A stretch of 64,000 nt of DNA from Ailurus styani (GCA_002007465.1 LNAC01000750.1:62001-126000); one strand, 5' to 3'. Positions 22,731-33,165 are shown, counted from the stretch's first letter. Translations and numbers: made by a program. Notes: generated by a model not told the origin, from the sequence alone.

Positions 22731-22942
22731 GAGAAGCCTGGGTGGCTCAGTCAGTTAAGCATCTGCCTTCGGTCATGATCCCAGAGTCCAGGGATCAGTC
22801 CCACATTGGGCTCCCTGCTCAGTGAGGACTCTGCTTCTCCCTCTGCCTGCCACTCCCCCTACTTGCATGCTCACTTGCTCTCTCTCTCTCTCTGACAAAT
22901 AAACTTTCTTTAAAAATTATAAAATAAAGTAAAATAAAATGA
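22731..22942 (+). mobile_element. CAN-SINE, older
   Basis: AGCCTGGGTGGCTCAGTCAG head with small internal deletions (TTCGGTCATGATCC), CT-rich region and long AAATAAAGTAAAATAAAATG tail. Diverged target duplication AAATAGGTAGTTTTT / AAATAGATAATTTTG. Confidence 0.9.
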
Positions 22943-23200
22943 AATAGATAATTTTGTTCCATTTTACTGATAGGCAAACTGAGACTTAGAGTGACAGCAC
23001 ATTTTCTAAGAGCATGTGTCAGGTCAGCTACTTAAAAGATATGGGATCATATAGGCCAATACTCCTGATGAACACAGATGCAAAAATTCTCAAAAAATAC
23101 TAGTAAATCAAATCTAACAATACACTAAAAAAATCATTCACCACAATCAACTGGGATTTATTCCTGTGTTGCAAGGGTCAATATCTGCAAATCAATCAAC

Positions 23201-23584
23201 ATGATACATCATATAAATAAGAGAAAGGATAAGAAGCATATGATCATTTCAATAGATACAGAAAAAGCATTTGACAAAGTACAACAACCATTCATGATAA
23301 AAGCCCTCAACAAAGTAGGTTTAGAGGGAATATACCTCAATATAATAAAGGCCATCTATGAAAAACCCACAGCTGATATCATCCTTAAAGGGGAAAAACT
23401 GAAAACCTTTCCCCTAAGGTCAGGAACAAGACAAGGGTGTCCACTCTCACCACTTCTATTCAACATAGTACTGGAAGTCCTAGCCACAGCAATCAGACAA
23501 CACAAGGAAATAAAAGGCATCCAAATCAGTAAAGAAGAAGTAAAACTTTCACTATTTGCAGATGACATGATACTATATATATAG
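23201..23584 (+). pseudogene. L1 ORF2 reverse transcriptase core (fragment)
   Basis: A 127-residue open stretch with the palm motifs of L1 reverse transcriptase: [11 protein letters not shown] (residues 17-27, motif A aspartate), RQGCPLSP (77-84, motif B) and FADD (119-122, catalytic motif C, bases 23555-23566). A stop follows at 23582-23584 where intact ORF2 continues. The endonuclease is missing, so it is inactive. Motifs are seen directly; roles come from the family. Confidence 0.92.
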
Positions 23585-23853
23585 AAAACCCAAAAGACTC
23601 CACCAAAAAACTGCTAGAACTGATAAATTCAGTAAAGTCACAGGATATTAAAGCAATGTATAGAAATCTGTTGCATTTCAAACACCAATAATGAGCAGAA
23701 AGAGAAATTAAGAAAATAATCCCATTTACAATTGCACCAAATATAATAAAATACTTAGGAATAAACCTTACCAAAGAAGTGAAAGACGTATACTCTAAAA
23801 ACTATAAAACACTGATGAAAGAAATTGAGGATGACACAAAGAAATGCATAGCC

Positions 23854-24056
23854 GGGGCACCTGGGTGGCTCAGTGGGTTAAGCCTCTGCCTTCTGCTCAG
23901 GTCATGATCTCAGGGTCCTGGGATCGAGCCCCACATCGGGCTCTCTGCTTGGCGGGGAGCCTGCTTCCCCCTCTCTCTCTGCCTGCCTCTCTGCCTACTT
24001 GTGATCTCTCTCTGTCAAATAAATGAATAAAATCTTAAAAAAAAAAGAAAAAGAAA
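23854..24056 (+). mobile_element. young CAN-SINE inside the L1
   Basis: GGGGCACCTGGGTGGCTCAG, AGTGGGTTAAGCCTCTGCC, TGCCTGCCTCTCTGCCTAC and a poly-A tail with G interruptions. Target duplication AAAGAAATGCATAGCC (23838-23853) / AAAGAAATGGAAAGCC (24057-24072), two mismatches. Confidence 0.95.
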
Positions 24057-24264
24057 AAAGAAATGGAAAGCCATTCCATGCTCATGGATTGGAAAAACAA
24101 ATATTGTTAAAATGTCTATACTACCTGCAGCAAGCTATACATTTAATGCGACCCCTATCAAAACACCAACAGTGTTTTTTACAGAACTAGAACAACTCTA
24201 AAATTTGTATAGAACTAAAAAAGGCCCTGTATAGCCAAAGCAATCTTGAAAAAGAAAAGCAAAA

Positions 24265-24425
24265 GGGTGCCTGAGTGGCTTGGGTTAAGCATCTGCCTTC
24301 AGCTCAGTTCATGATCTCAGGGTCCTGGAATCAAGCCCATGTTCTCCCTCTCCCTTTGCCCCTCACCGTGCTTATGCTCTCTCTCACAAATAAGATAAAG
24401 TAAAATAATAAATAAAATAAAATAG
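24265..24425 (+). mobile_element. CAN-SINE inside the L1
   Basis: GGGTGCCTGAGTGGCTTGGG head, shortened body and a long (AAAAT)n-type tail. Perfect 17-bp target duplication GAAAAAGAAAAGCAAAA at 24248-24264 and 24426-24442. Confidence 0.95.
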
Positions 24426-25920
24426 AAAAAGAAAAGCAAAACTGGAGGCATCACATTTTCAGACTTCAAGTTATATTACAAAGCTGTAGTAATCAAAACC
24501 AGTATGGTACTGGCACAAAAACAAACATATAGATCAATGGGACAGAACAGAAAGCCCAGAAATGAACCCACAACTATATGGTCAATTAATCTTTGACAAA
24601 GTAAAGATCATCCAATGGGAAAAAGACAGTCTCTTCAACAAATGCTGCTGGGAAAACTGGACAGCAACATGCAAAAGAAACTGAACCATTTTCTTATACC
24701 ATACACAAAAGTAAATTTAAAATGGACTAAAAATTTAAATGTGAGACTTGAAACCATAAAAATCCTGGAAGAAAACATAGGCAGTAACCTCTTTGACACT
24801 GAACATCAGACATATGCAAATTTTTTCTAGATACATCTCCCGAGACAAGGGAATCAAAAGCAAAAATAAACTACGGGGACTATATCAAAATAAAAACCTT
24901 CTGCACAGGGAAGGAAAAAATTAACAAAGCTAAAAAGCAAGCTACAAAATGGGAGATGTTTGCAAATGACATATTCAAAAGGCTTAGTATCCAAAATACA
25001 CAAAGAACTTATAAAACTCAACACCCAAAAAACAAATAACCCATTAAAAAATGGAGACATGAAAAGACATTTCTCCAAAGAAGACATACAGATGGCCAAC
25101 AGACACATGAAAAGATGCTCATTATTACTACCATCAGGAAAATGCAAATCAAAGCTACAATAAGATATTATCTCACACCTGTCAGAATGGCTAAAATCAA
25201 CACAAAGAACAACAGGTGTTGGCAAGAATGTGGAGAAAAGGGAATCCTCTTGCACTATTGGTGGGAATGCAAACTGGTGCAGCCACTATGGAAAACAGTA
25301 TGGAGGTTCCTCAACAAGTTAAAAATAGAACTACTTTATGATCCAGCAATCGCACCCTTGGGTATTTACCCAAAGAATACAAAAACACTAATTCAAAGGG
25401 ATACATGCACCTCTACGTTTATAACAGCATTAATTACAATAGCCAAGATATGGAAGCAGCCCAAGTGTCCCATCAATTGATGAATGGATAAAGACGTGGT
25501 ATTATATACAATGGAATTCAGCCATAAGAAAGAAGGAAATTTTGCCACTTGTTATAACTTGGATGAAGCTAGAGAGTATAATGTTAAGTGAAATAAATCA
25601 GACAAATACCGTATGATTTTACTCATATGTGGAATTTAAGAAACAACAAATGAGCAAAGGAAAAAAAAGAGAGAAATCAAGAAATAGACTTTTTTCTTTT
25701 GTTTTTTAAGAAACAGACTCTTAACTGTAGAGAACAATCTGATGGTTACCAGAGGGGAGAGGGAGATTGGTTCAATAGATGATGGGGATTAAGTGTACCT
25801 GTCATGATGAATACAGGGTAACATATGGAAATGTTGAACCACTGTATTGTACACCTAAAGCAAATACAACACTGTATGTTAACTTTAAAAAAAAAACCTT
25901 TAAAAAAATAAAAGTATGGG

Positions 25921-26155
25921 ATCTTGGGAAAATTATTTAAATTCTTTGAGTTTCTATATATACTTATCAGTAAAACAGGAATATATAAAAAGGTTAATTA
26001 AATTAAGCACAGAGCCTGGAATATAATAAGTGCTCAATAAACATTGGCTGGCATAATATTCTTTAACTTGCCAAAGGTCCGATTGCTAACAAGAATTAGG
26101 GTTCAAACTCTAGTCCATCTGGCATAAAAACCTATGTCTTCTCCATGTTATCAGG
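25921..26155 (+). mobile_element. MIR fragment(s)
   Basis: The first part is sense MIR 3' half (TTGGGAAAATTATTTAAATT; CAGAGCCTGGAATATAATAA; GTGCTCAATAAACATTGGCT). The following TAACTTGCCAAAGGTCCGAT and AGGGTTCAAACTCTAGTCC look like antisense MIR. Boundaries are approximate. Confidence 0.6.
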
Positions 26156-26329
26156 CAGGGCTCTTTCAGATGCCTTAATCCACATACCAGTACCACAATG
26201 AACCATACTGAAGTCAGAGCCAAAGGAAAAGTCAGTAATACTGATCTCTTTATTTAAAATTTGGATATTTTTATCACAGTTCTTTGGCATTAATTTTGAT
26301 ATTCTAAACTACTACATTAAACTATAACT

Positions 26330-26370
26330 GCCCGGCTAGCTCAGTTGGTAGAGCATGAGACTATTAACAT
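26330..26370 (+). pseudogene. tRNA-Lys (CUU) pseudogene, 5' half only
   Basis: GCCCGGCTAGCTCAGTTGGT then AGAGCATGAGACTATTAA matches the 5' half of mammalian tRNA-Lys-CTT: acceptor strand, D arm and anticodon arm up to the loop. The loop reads CTATTAA where the gene has CTCTTAA, so the CTT anticodon is altered. The T arm and 3' acceptor are absent. The A box (TAGCTCAGTTGG) is intact and there is no B box, so it is unlikely to be a working gene. It differs from the CAN-SINE heads, which start GGGGCGCCTGG. Confidence 0.85.
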
Positions 26371-27640
26371 ATTATTTACCTTGGTAACTGGGTTTTCTGA
26401 TACCCTCTAAAATTTTACACCTGAAATGAAAAGCCTCACTCACCTCACCCTGGTCCCAACCCTACCAGTCACTAATAGTTTCTGCTCTGACATTACAGTC
26501 ATTTCACAATTCACTTTGCATTAGTCTAGTAAGACTCATTCTGAACCTCTTTAAAAAGTCCAGGTTAATGAATCGGTAATTATTTTATGACTTCCCAAAG
26601 AGTGTGAAATAATGTGATAACACTATCAATTATTTGCAACTACCACCACAGACTTCAGTTATCTGTTATATGTGGTATACATAAAGAGCATAAAATAAGT
26701 AATTCCTGAATTAATAGCTTCTTAGGTATCACGTTATTTAAAAAAAAAATTACTCTGTGAGAGGTATTTAATGAGCAAAAGACAGTATTCCTCATTTTAT
26801 GGTAAAGATAAAAAACTATAGAAAAGTGGCCAAGCTTCTGCTAGCATCTCCCAAAAAACTGTATATATGATGTTCTGCTAAATAGGGCACTCTACTTGAA
26901 GGAAGCTTCTTGGCAGAACTAGTTCCAGCACAGAAGAAAGAGAAAGTGATTTAACAGTTGACAGTTTTCCCAGCGTATCTTTTTGATCTGATACTGCCCT
27001 GAACAGCACTGAATGCACTAACAAGGTGAGTGAAAGGGGAAGATGCTGAGTCAGCCTTGACTTCTGAAAATACCTTTCTAGGAGAGCACCACTATAATAC
27101 AAAGATTGATAGTGCATCCTCTACTCTAAGCCAGGCTCTAGAAGATTCCAAGTGTCTTCTTTATTCTCTCCTGACTATATAGAAACATATCAAGAGGACA
27201 AAGAAAGCAATGGCTCTAGTTTTCTTGAATGGCTTTAGGAGGCCTGGCCTACCAATATTACTCCTAATCCTGGCAAGGAAAGTTGTTAGTTGTTAAAGTT
27301 TACTGTTTCTTACAGCTAGTAGACAAAGTTTAGGTAAATTGTGAAACAAAGTTATACTTTACAACATTTTATATTTATAATGATTTACTTTGTTTACTTC
27401 AATAACAAAAGTAAAAATAATTTACTTTGATAATGATTACTTTAAAATGTAGTTTCTACTTAGATACTTTGGCAAAAAGATTCTCAAATGCCATCACCTA
27501 TTCACAGGTACCTAAGTAACTCATGGGGACTTTCCAGTGTTTAATAAACGTTATGTTAGTTACTTCCTAAGTGGCATGTAGAATTTTTTGAAAGAATCCT
27601 TTATAATGATAATTTTTATCATTAAAAATAATGGCAGAGT
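26371..27640. other. unannotated intron
   Basis: No gene or clear transposon. The chance minus-strand frame at 26878-27117 has no recognised domain. Confidence 0.45.
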
Positions 27641-28545
27641 AATTAGATCAACTCTCTTGTTTACAATAATTAGACACTGTGGACAAAAATTAAAGGTACC
27701 AAAGAGTAATCAAAAGCAGGCAGAAACTGGGATATGAGCCTCAAAAAAAGAAAACCAAACTATATGAAACCTACATTTATATAGCTTTTTCCCTGAAGGT
27801 ATTCCTCAGTCCATGTAGCACATGAGGAACAGAATACAAGCAGAAAATGGAAGTCTTACTGAGCTGAGGAGTCAAAGGTATCTGGAACTGTCAAAGCAGC
27901 TAGAATTTGGAGGAGGAGAAATCCTGGAAAAGATAGAACCACAGAGCAGGTAGCCTTAAAATATGTATGACTCCACTCAAATCCTTAAATGATTCCTGGC
28001 TGTGCATGAACAAAGTATTTAGGAACCCAAAGGAAAGCAAGAGCTGGAACTGGAAGGCCAAAAGACTGAGCATGGTTCTGGGGAGTCAGAAGTTTGAATT
28101 CAAGTCCTACTAAATTAGAGGGGTTTGAGGAACACCAGGCTTGACAAGCACCTCACACTGATCCCCTTGAGGGATCGTACCTTGAGAATAAGGACCACAT
28201 CCCAGGACTAAGACTTACACTGTCAGACTAAAGGCAAAACAGACCCACCAGAGCAAAGCCTAAAATCAAGCCTTCATAGGATCAAGGTGATCTTCCAGTG
28301 ATGTAAATGCCTGTTAGAACAAAACTCACCATTCTTTAGTGGAAGGTAAACACTAAAATGCATCACTCACAATGTCCAGTAAATAACAAAAACTACCATA
28401 AATGAGAATTAAAGGGAAACTGTACCCAGAGTCAACAGAAAGAGCTGTTGATACAAACATACCCAAAGACAACCCAGATTTTAAGAACTGAAAGATAAGG
28501 ACTTTAGATAACTATGATAAATATGTCCTTAAAAATGCATGCTGT
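27640..28545 (+). mobile_element. ancient L1M 5' region (HAL1/L1ME-like)
   Basis: GCAGAAACTGGGATATGAGC at the left, and AATGTCCAGTAAATAACAAA, GACTTTAGATAACTATGATAAATA at the right, are diverged forms of the old L1 5' UTR/ORF1 upstream region. No open frame. The family assignment is approximate. Confidence 0.5.
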
Positions 28546-30000
28546 GAATTTTACAAATTAAAAACTTACCCTCCCCCAACATTCTAGTGAACTTGAGTTA
28601 CCCATGGTTTTCAATCAAATCGGGATTTGGAATGGTTTATCTTTGAAAGCCTGAGACAAACAACTTGAAAGTGATTAATGACAGCCAAACTTAATTATAT
28701 ACTTACACCTCCCAGTAGGACAAGGGAGAGAATAAAATGTCTTATCTCTCTGTAGTGAGAGGGCTTTATTAAGATCTGACAACAACTATTTAGGAGCAAT
28801 AATTGAGTTTTATGCAAGATTATACAGGTTCTCCTTGTCTGGCATCCCAATCTAATCACAGACTGATAGAATACTTAGGCTCCTAACAGAAAAAACAGCT
28901 GAGCTGTATACAAAACTAACCTTTAAAAGTACTTATCCTCATCTGTCAGTGCGATCTTATCAAGGATTTCTATAATTTCTATAAACAACCATTATATTTT
29001 AGCTGAATCAGTAGCGTTATGTTCTTTAAACAGATAGTCAGATACCTTCTACTCTAAAACATTTTCCATTAATTCCCACCCCCACCCCCTGTAAAAAAGA
29101 ATTTGGCTTCAACTTTCTTTTCTTAATCTACTAAGCAATCTCATGAACAAAAAGATAATCATATGCCCTGCATGTGTGATGTAATTTTTATAGAACTTTT
29201 AAGTGTTCTAACATTCATTTACCATTAAAATAATACAAAAATAATATTTACTGAACAAGCTGGATTACCTTCTTTCCCCAAGGAAAAAAAGCAAAGTTAG
29301 TGGAGATACACTGAAAGTTCTGCTAAGTAGATGTTATTTTTCCTTAAAATTTTGCTTAACATCCTGTAGCATTGTCAGGATGACTGAGTTGGCCTCCCTG
29401 ATACTGTTTGTGCTCTTCCTGTATCCACTGACGTTGACACTACTATTGCTTTTACCAACATAGAGAAATACTCTCTTCTTACAAGTTTTATTGTTCATAT
29501 TGATCTCCCAAAAGGACAGTCTTGCCCATTTTTTTCCTTACTCTCCCTTCTCAGGGGTCTTGTTTCCCTCACACAGGGTTGGAGGACATCTGAGGGACTC
29601 GCCCAGAACTAGAACCATAAGCAACCTATCCCATCAACAATTAATAAGCACCCACAGACAGATTTGGGGCAGCTCCATTTTTGTTAGCCATAAAGTGAGT
29701 TCCCTGTTCCCTAGCACTGCTTCTTCCAGAAACCAGGAGTAACTTTGTCTCTCTCACCTTGGCTGGAGAGTTTGAGACTAATGGCCCACAAATCTCTTTT
29801 CTTCCAAAATTGACCCTTAGTGTCCCCTCCTGGTAAGTGCTCAGAGACCAGTCTCTCTTCCACAGCAGACCACAAATACATAGGCCAACACTTAGAATCT
29901 ATTTGAAATTCCCCCTACATAAGTCACCACACTGAATTATGTTCAGATAGAACTAAAGTGCCTCTCAGTATAGCACTACCATACTAGATGCTGTGTGAAG
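28546..30000. other. unannotated intron
   Basis: No exon or confident repeat. The small open frame at 29491-29742 resembles no known protein. Confidence 0.45.
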
Positions 30001-30005
30001 CAAAT

Positions 30006-30191
30006 AAAATTATCAAAGGAGAGGACAGTATCTTCTTATTTAAGACATAGATTAGGGCGCCTGGGTGGCTCAGTGGGTTAAAGCCTCTGCCTTCGGCTCA
30101 GGTCATGATCTCAGGGTCCTGGGATCGAGGCCCGCATCGGNAAAATTATCAAAGGAGAGGACAGTATCTTCTTATTTAAGACATAGATTAG
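30006..30191. other. assembly join: single N flanked by an exact 50-bp repeat, with a partial CAN-SINE
   Basis: Bases 30006-30055 and 30142-30191 are identical (starting AAAATTATCAAAGGAGAGGA, ending GACATAGATTAG). Between them is a young CAN-SINE head (30056-30140, GGCGCCTGGGTGGCTCAG to GGCCCGCATCGG) that stops abruptly at a single N (30141). This is what results when a SINE-containing and a SINE-free contig end are joined. Confidence 0.9.
30056..30140 (+). mobile_element. young CAN-SINE, 3' part missing at the assembly join
   Basis: AGTGGGTTAAAGCCTCTGCC head, identical in type to the youngest copies at 5135 and 12141. Only the first 85 bp are present before the N. Confidence 0.92.
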
Positions 30192-30440
30192 AAGAACATG
30201 TGAATGATGAACTCTGTTGAGCACCTTTTGGTTCAAGAAACACACTGTCAAGCTCTAGCTACATATCAGGCACTATATTAGGCCCTAACTATACAAAAAT
30301 ACATAGAACAAGGACCTCGAAATCCAGTAGGAGAAACAAATACATCCACAAGTGATCATAATTTAATGGGTTAACTACCATAAGAGAGCTGAATAATAGA
30401 CTAAAACAAGTAACTGACACTAGGTGCCAAAAAGGGACAG
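30192..30440 (-). mobile_element. LINE L2 3' end
   Basis: The plus strand is antisense L2: GAGCACCTTTTGGTTCAAGA, ATATCAGGCACTATATTAGG, CTAACTATACAAAAATACAT, then GAGAACTG-type text. Confidence 0.65.
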
Positions 30441-30663
30441 AGGATTTTGGTAGCCAGTTCTAAGGCATTAAGTACCCCCCCCCGCTTTATTATGTCCAGC
30501 TGTGTTACCATTCTGAGAGAAGACTACATCACATGTTTTTGTTTTTTGTTTTCCAGCTAGGAAAACTACATGAGCAGCTCATTATCAGTTAAAAAAAACA
30601 TTTCATTCCCAGTATTATCTTTATTCCAATTCAAGCAACATACAGTTAAACTTTACTGTCATC

Positions 30664-30922
30664 TGGAGTGCCTGGGTGGCTCAGTCAGTTAAGTGGCTGC
30701 CTTCAGCTCAGGTCATGATCTCAGGGTCCTGGGATCGAGCCCCACATTGTGTCCCTCGTGTCCATCATGTTCCCAGTGTCCACTGCATCCCCCATGTCCC
30801 TGTGCCTGCTGAGCAGGGAGCCTGCTTCTCCCTTTAACTCTGCCTGCTGCTCTCTCTGCTTGTGCTCTCTCTCATTCTCTCTTTCTCAGATAAATAAAAA
30901 AAATCTTTAATTAAAAACCAAT
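30664..30922 (+). mobile_element. CAN-SINE with an internal minisatellite-like expansion
   Basis: GAGTGCCTGGGTGGCTCAG head and standard body to GATCGAGCCCCACATTG. Then about 55 bp of imperfect GTCC(C/A)-rich units (30750-30806) occupy the place where the usual 'ggctccctgctcagc' begins. Normal SINE sequence resumes at TGCTGAGCAGGGAGCCTGCT. Target duplication TTTACTGTCATC (30652-30663) / TTTACAGTCATC (30923-30934). Confidence 0.92.
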
Positions 30923-31022
30923 TTTACAGTCATCAGAGCTTAAAATATTGTCACTCTGCTCAAGAGCATCTTCCCTCACTTGCAAAAATCCTCACTTACG
31001 GCATTAAAGAACTTAGATTCTG

Positions 31023-31222
31023 GGACACCTGGGTGGCTTAGTCAGTTAAGCTCTGCCTTCAGCTCAGGTCATGATCTCAGGGTCTTGCTCAGCAGGGAAT
31101 CTCCTTCTCCCTCTGCCTGCTGCTCCCCCTCCCTGTGCACATTCACGCACTCTCTCCCTCTCTCTCTTTCTCTCTCTCTCTCTGTCTGTTAAATAAATAA
31201 ATAAATCTTAAAAAAAAAAAAA
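31023..31222 (+). mobile_element. CAN-SINE with internal deletion
   Basis: GGACACCTGGGTGGCTTAG head, jump from TCTCAGGGTCTTGCTCAGCA, CT-rich region, (AAAT)n and poly-A. Target duplication AAAGAACTTAGATTCTG (31006-31022) / AAAGAACTTAGATCCTG (31223-31239). Confidence 0.94.
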
Positions 31223-31484
31223 AAAGAACTTAGATCCTGGTGTCAGAATGGACTTGACTGGAACCAATGTCATATTATATTTATGTTATTCGATTAAACA
31301 TCCAGAAAAGAAATAAAAACATGTTGGATAAACTTGTTCAAAATGCTTATCAAGCCAGTACCGCTACTAAAGCAGAGGACAAGTGTACCCCATGCAAGTG
31401 TTAAAGAAAAGTTACGTTATCAATCTTATTTTGCATGATCTAAATACAATAAATACATGTTCCTGTCAAAAATTTTCAATTGAG

Positions 31485-31675
31485 GGATGCCTGAGTGGCT
31501 CAGTCAGTTAAGCATCTGGATTTGGCTCAGGTCATGATCCCAGTGTCCTGGGATCGAGTCCTGCATCGGGCTCCTTGCTCACCAGGGAGTCTGCTTCTCC
31601 CTCTACCTGCTGCTCCCTCTGCTTGAGCGCCCGCACTCTCCCTGACAAATAAACAAAATCTCTAAAAAAGTAAGA
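31485..31675 (+). mobile_element. CAN-SINE
   Basis: GGATGCCTGAGTGGCTCAG head, GATCGAGTCCTGCATCGGG, and a tail without long poly-A. Perfect 11-bp target duplication TTTCAATTGAG at 31474-31484 and 31676-31686. It is the closest transposon downstream of exon 2 in the transcribed direction (about 0.7 kb). Confidence 0.94.
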
Positions 31676-31686
31676 TTTCAATTGAG

Positions 31687-32374
31687 CCAGAAACAGAAGG
31701 AAAAAAATATGGTCTGTAGGACACAAAGAGAGGCTATTTATGAGAAAATCTCATAGGCCTCCTCAAAGAAACAAAAAGTATAGCTAAACTAGGTGTTGGA
31801 GAAAAAGAAAAACTGCTCTTGAGAACCAGCCTATACTCCCTGGTACTGTTCCATATACCCTTACTTGTGTAAGCCCATATAATGACATTCTCCACAGTGC
31901 CCACTCCCCATCTCATCCCTACTGGTGCATAAGCATCTTTCTCACGGTCTCTTTAGGAACTGGACTTTTTTACACCAGAAAAATAGTTTCATGTTGTAAT
32001 ATTGTAGGCAGAATTAAGGTTAATATCTATTGTGGTTTGACTTAAAAACAAGATCATAACTAACATGTTGAGGAGTGATTCTAAGAATGTACTCAATATA
32101 CATTAACTAGCCACTCACTGAAAAGTCCTTTTCATAATGAAAAAGATAGTGATAAGATAAGTAAGAAGTTCTTGTTAACCATTTATCTGACATCTACATC
32201 CTCCCATCCTCATCCCCCACAAAGACTACATCAGAAAAGTAAGAGAACCAGTAACATTTCACAGAAGTATTGAAAATAGAATTAGTAGAACCAAATCTTG
32301 TCCAGGATTATACTGAGGGAAAATATATAAAAAGGAAAAACAAACAAACAAACAAACAACAAAAAACAGAGAAA
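31687..32374. other. intron 2 next to exon 2, no repeat recognised
   Basis: No transposon except the AAAC run at 32337-32360 near the donor. This sequence directly follows the exon 2 donor in the transcript. Confidence 0.5.
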
Positions 32375-32381
32375 AACTTAC
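32375..32381 (-). promoter_or_regulatory. NOTCH2: 5' splice site (donor) of intron 2
   Basis: On the minus strand the exon ends GCAA and the intron begins GTAAGTT. This is a strong U1 match (CAA|GTAAGT) and sets the left edge of exon 2. Confidence 0.9.
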
Positions 32382-32463
32382 TTGCAGTATCCTGTGCCAT
32401 TGTGGTAGGTAACACACACTCCTTCATTTACACAGGGCTCGTAGCCATCCCGACACTGCAATG
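32382..32463 (-). CDS. NOTCH2: NOTCH2 exon 2 (signal-peptide end and start of EGF-like repeat 1)
   Basis: NOTCH2 is a single-pass cell-surface receptor. Its extracellular EGF-like repeats bind Delta and Jagged ligands, and cleavage releases an intracellular domain that works with RBPJ. Read on the minus strand, the exon gives CA, then codons for [20 protein letters not shown] and NGTGYC, then AA. This is 82 bp, starting in phase 1 and ending in phase 2. The cysteines at LQC, EPC, GVC and GYC match the first cysteines of EGF repeat 1, and NGT is an N-glycosylation sequon. From my knowledge of human NOTCH2, this segment covers about residues 26-52 and differs at one place: Val for human Met40. 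The flanks are TTTTTAG before and GTAAGT after. The reading frame is intact. NOTCH1/3/4 are excluded by the distinctive [10 protein letters not shown] string. Confidence 0.96.
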
Positions 32464-32500
32464 CTAAAAATAAAAAAAAATGCACATTAGAAATAAGTCA
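32464..32500 (-). promoter_or_regulatory. NOTCH2: 3' splice site of intron 1 (acceptor, A/T-rich tract, possible branch point)
   Basis: On the minus strand the sequence before the exon is a T-rich run broken by an A, ending TTTTTAG. This gives a short polypyrimidine tract and an AG acceptor at 32465-32464. A CTTAT match to the yUnAy branch consensus puts a candidate branch adenosine at 32494, about 31 nt from the exon. The acceptor is clear; the branch point is inference. Confidence 0.75.
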
Positions 32501-32984
32501 TATCATAATCCTCAGACAGCAAAGAAATGCTACCCAATCCAGGTCCACATCTGTTTCCATATCCAACCTGATCTGGGTTTCCTTTAGAGCTTTCATCAGG
32601 TTTGTCTGTTTGCTTGTTTTGTTTTGTTTTGTATTTGTACTTTGGCTTCTGGGGCCATAGAAGCATGGAAGTTTATCCTAGGAGTCTCTTCCTACAATAT
32701 CTACTTTACAGTATTGAATGATGCTCTTAATTCTCTGTGCCTCTATCTTCCCAGCTGCTGCATCCCTATCTCCCAATGATACTAAAGAAAATTAAAGCTC
32801 TGAACATCCATGACATGTCATGAGCATCTTGAAATTTGAATACTTCAGATAAGCAATGTAAGGATTCATCAATGAATATTTAGGAAGACTTGGGTAAATA
32901 CTAGGTCACCATGATACTAATGAATTACTTAAGCCTTCAAGTGAGGTTTCAGAACAGGCCACTTTAATAACTATTCAGAAACAC

Positions 32985-33165
32985 CAACAATATTCATTGA
33001 ACAAACTATAATTGAGAGCCTAGCATATAGTAGGCACAATATTAGGATCCAGAAGAAAGGGAAATGGAATACATAAGAAATGAATACAATATAATCTCTA
33101 GCATTAAGGGACTCACACAAAGATGGGAGAGCAGACCATGAATACAGATTGTAGGTAGGGGAGTC
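32985..33165 (-). mobile_element. LINE L2 3' end
   Basis: Antisense L2: ATATTCATTGAACAAACTAT, GAGAGCCTAGCATATAGTAG, GGCACAATATTAGGATCCAG. Confidence 0.7.

Larger units (their letters stand above)
23049..25908 (+). mobile_element. 5'-truncated L1 with two nested SINEs
   Basis: Begins inside ORF2 at the reverse transcriptase region and runs to the 3' UTR (TGTATTGTACACCTAAAGCA; ACAACACTGTATGTTAACTT) and A-rich tail. Target duplication TAAAAGATATGGGATC (23033-23048) and TAAAAGTATGGGATC (25909-25923), one base different. CAN-SINEs at 23854-24056 and 24265-24425 interrupt it. Removing both restores continuous ORF2-type sequence. It is older than both SINEs. Confidence 0.93.
1..32381 (-). other. 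NOTCH2: NOTCH2 intron 2 (5' part, incomplete)
   Basis: Everything to the left of the exon 2 donor. I found no EGF-coding exon here (no CxNGGTC-type string in any frame), so exon 3 lies beyond position 1 and the intron is at least 32.4 kb. That is longer than my recollection of about 24 kb in human, and the L1 and SINE insertions listed here account for part of the excess. Confidence 0.85.

Noticed and set aside
23201..25480. Possible retroviral or host reverse transcriptase gene
   Set aside because: The motifs and continuation are L1 ORF2. It is truncated, has stops and carries two SINE insertions.
1..32381. NOTCH2 exon 3 expected about 24 kb from exon 2 by analogy with human
   Set aside because: No EGF-type coding stretch with cysteine spacing and splice sites seen; intron 2 appears longer here.
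32270..32467. 65-codon plus-strand frame overlapping the NOTCH2 exon
   Set aside because: Antisense shadow of exon 2. The minus-strand reading matches NOTCH2 and has splice sites.
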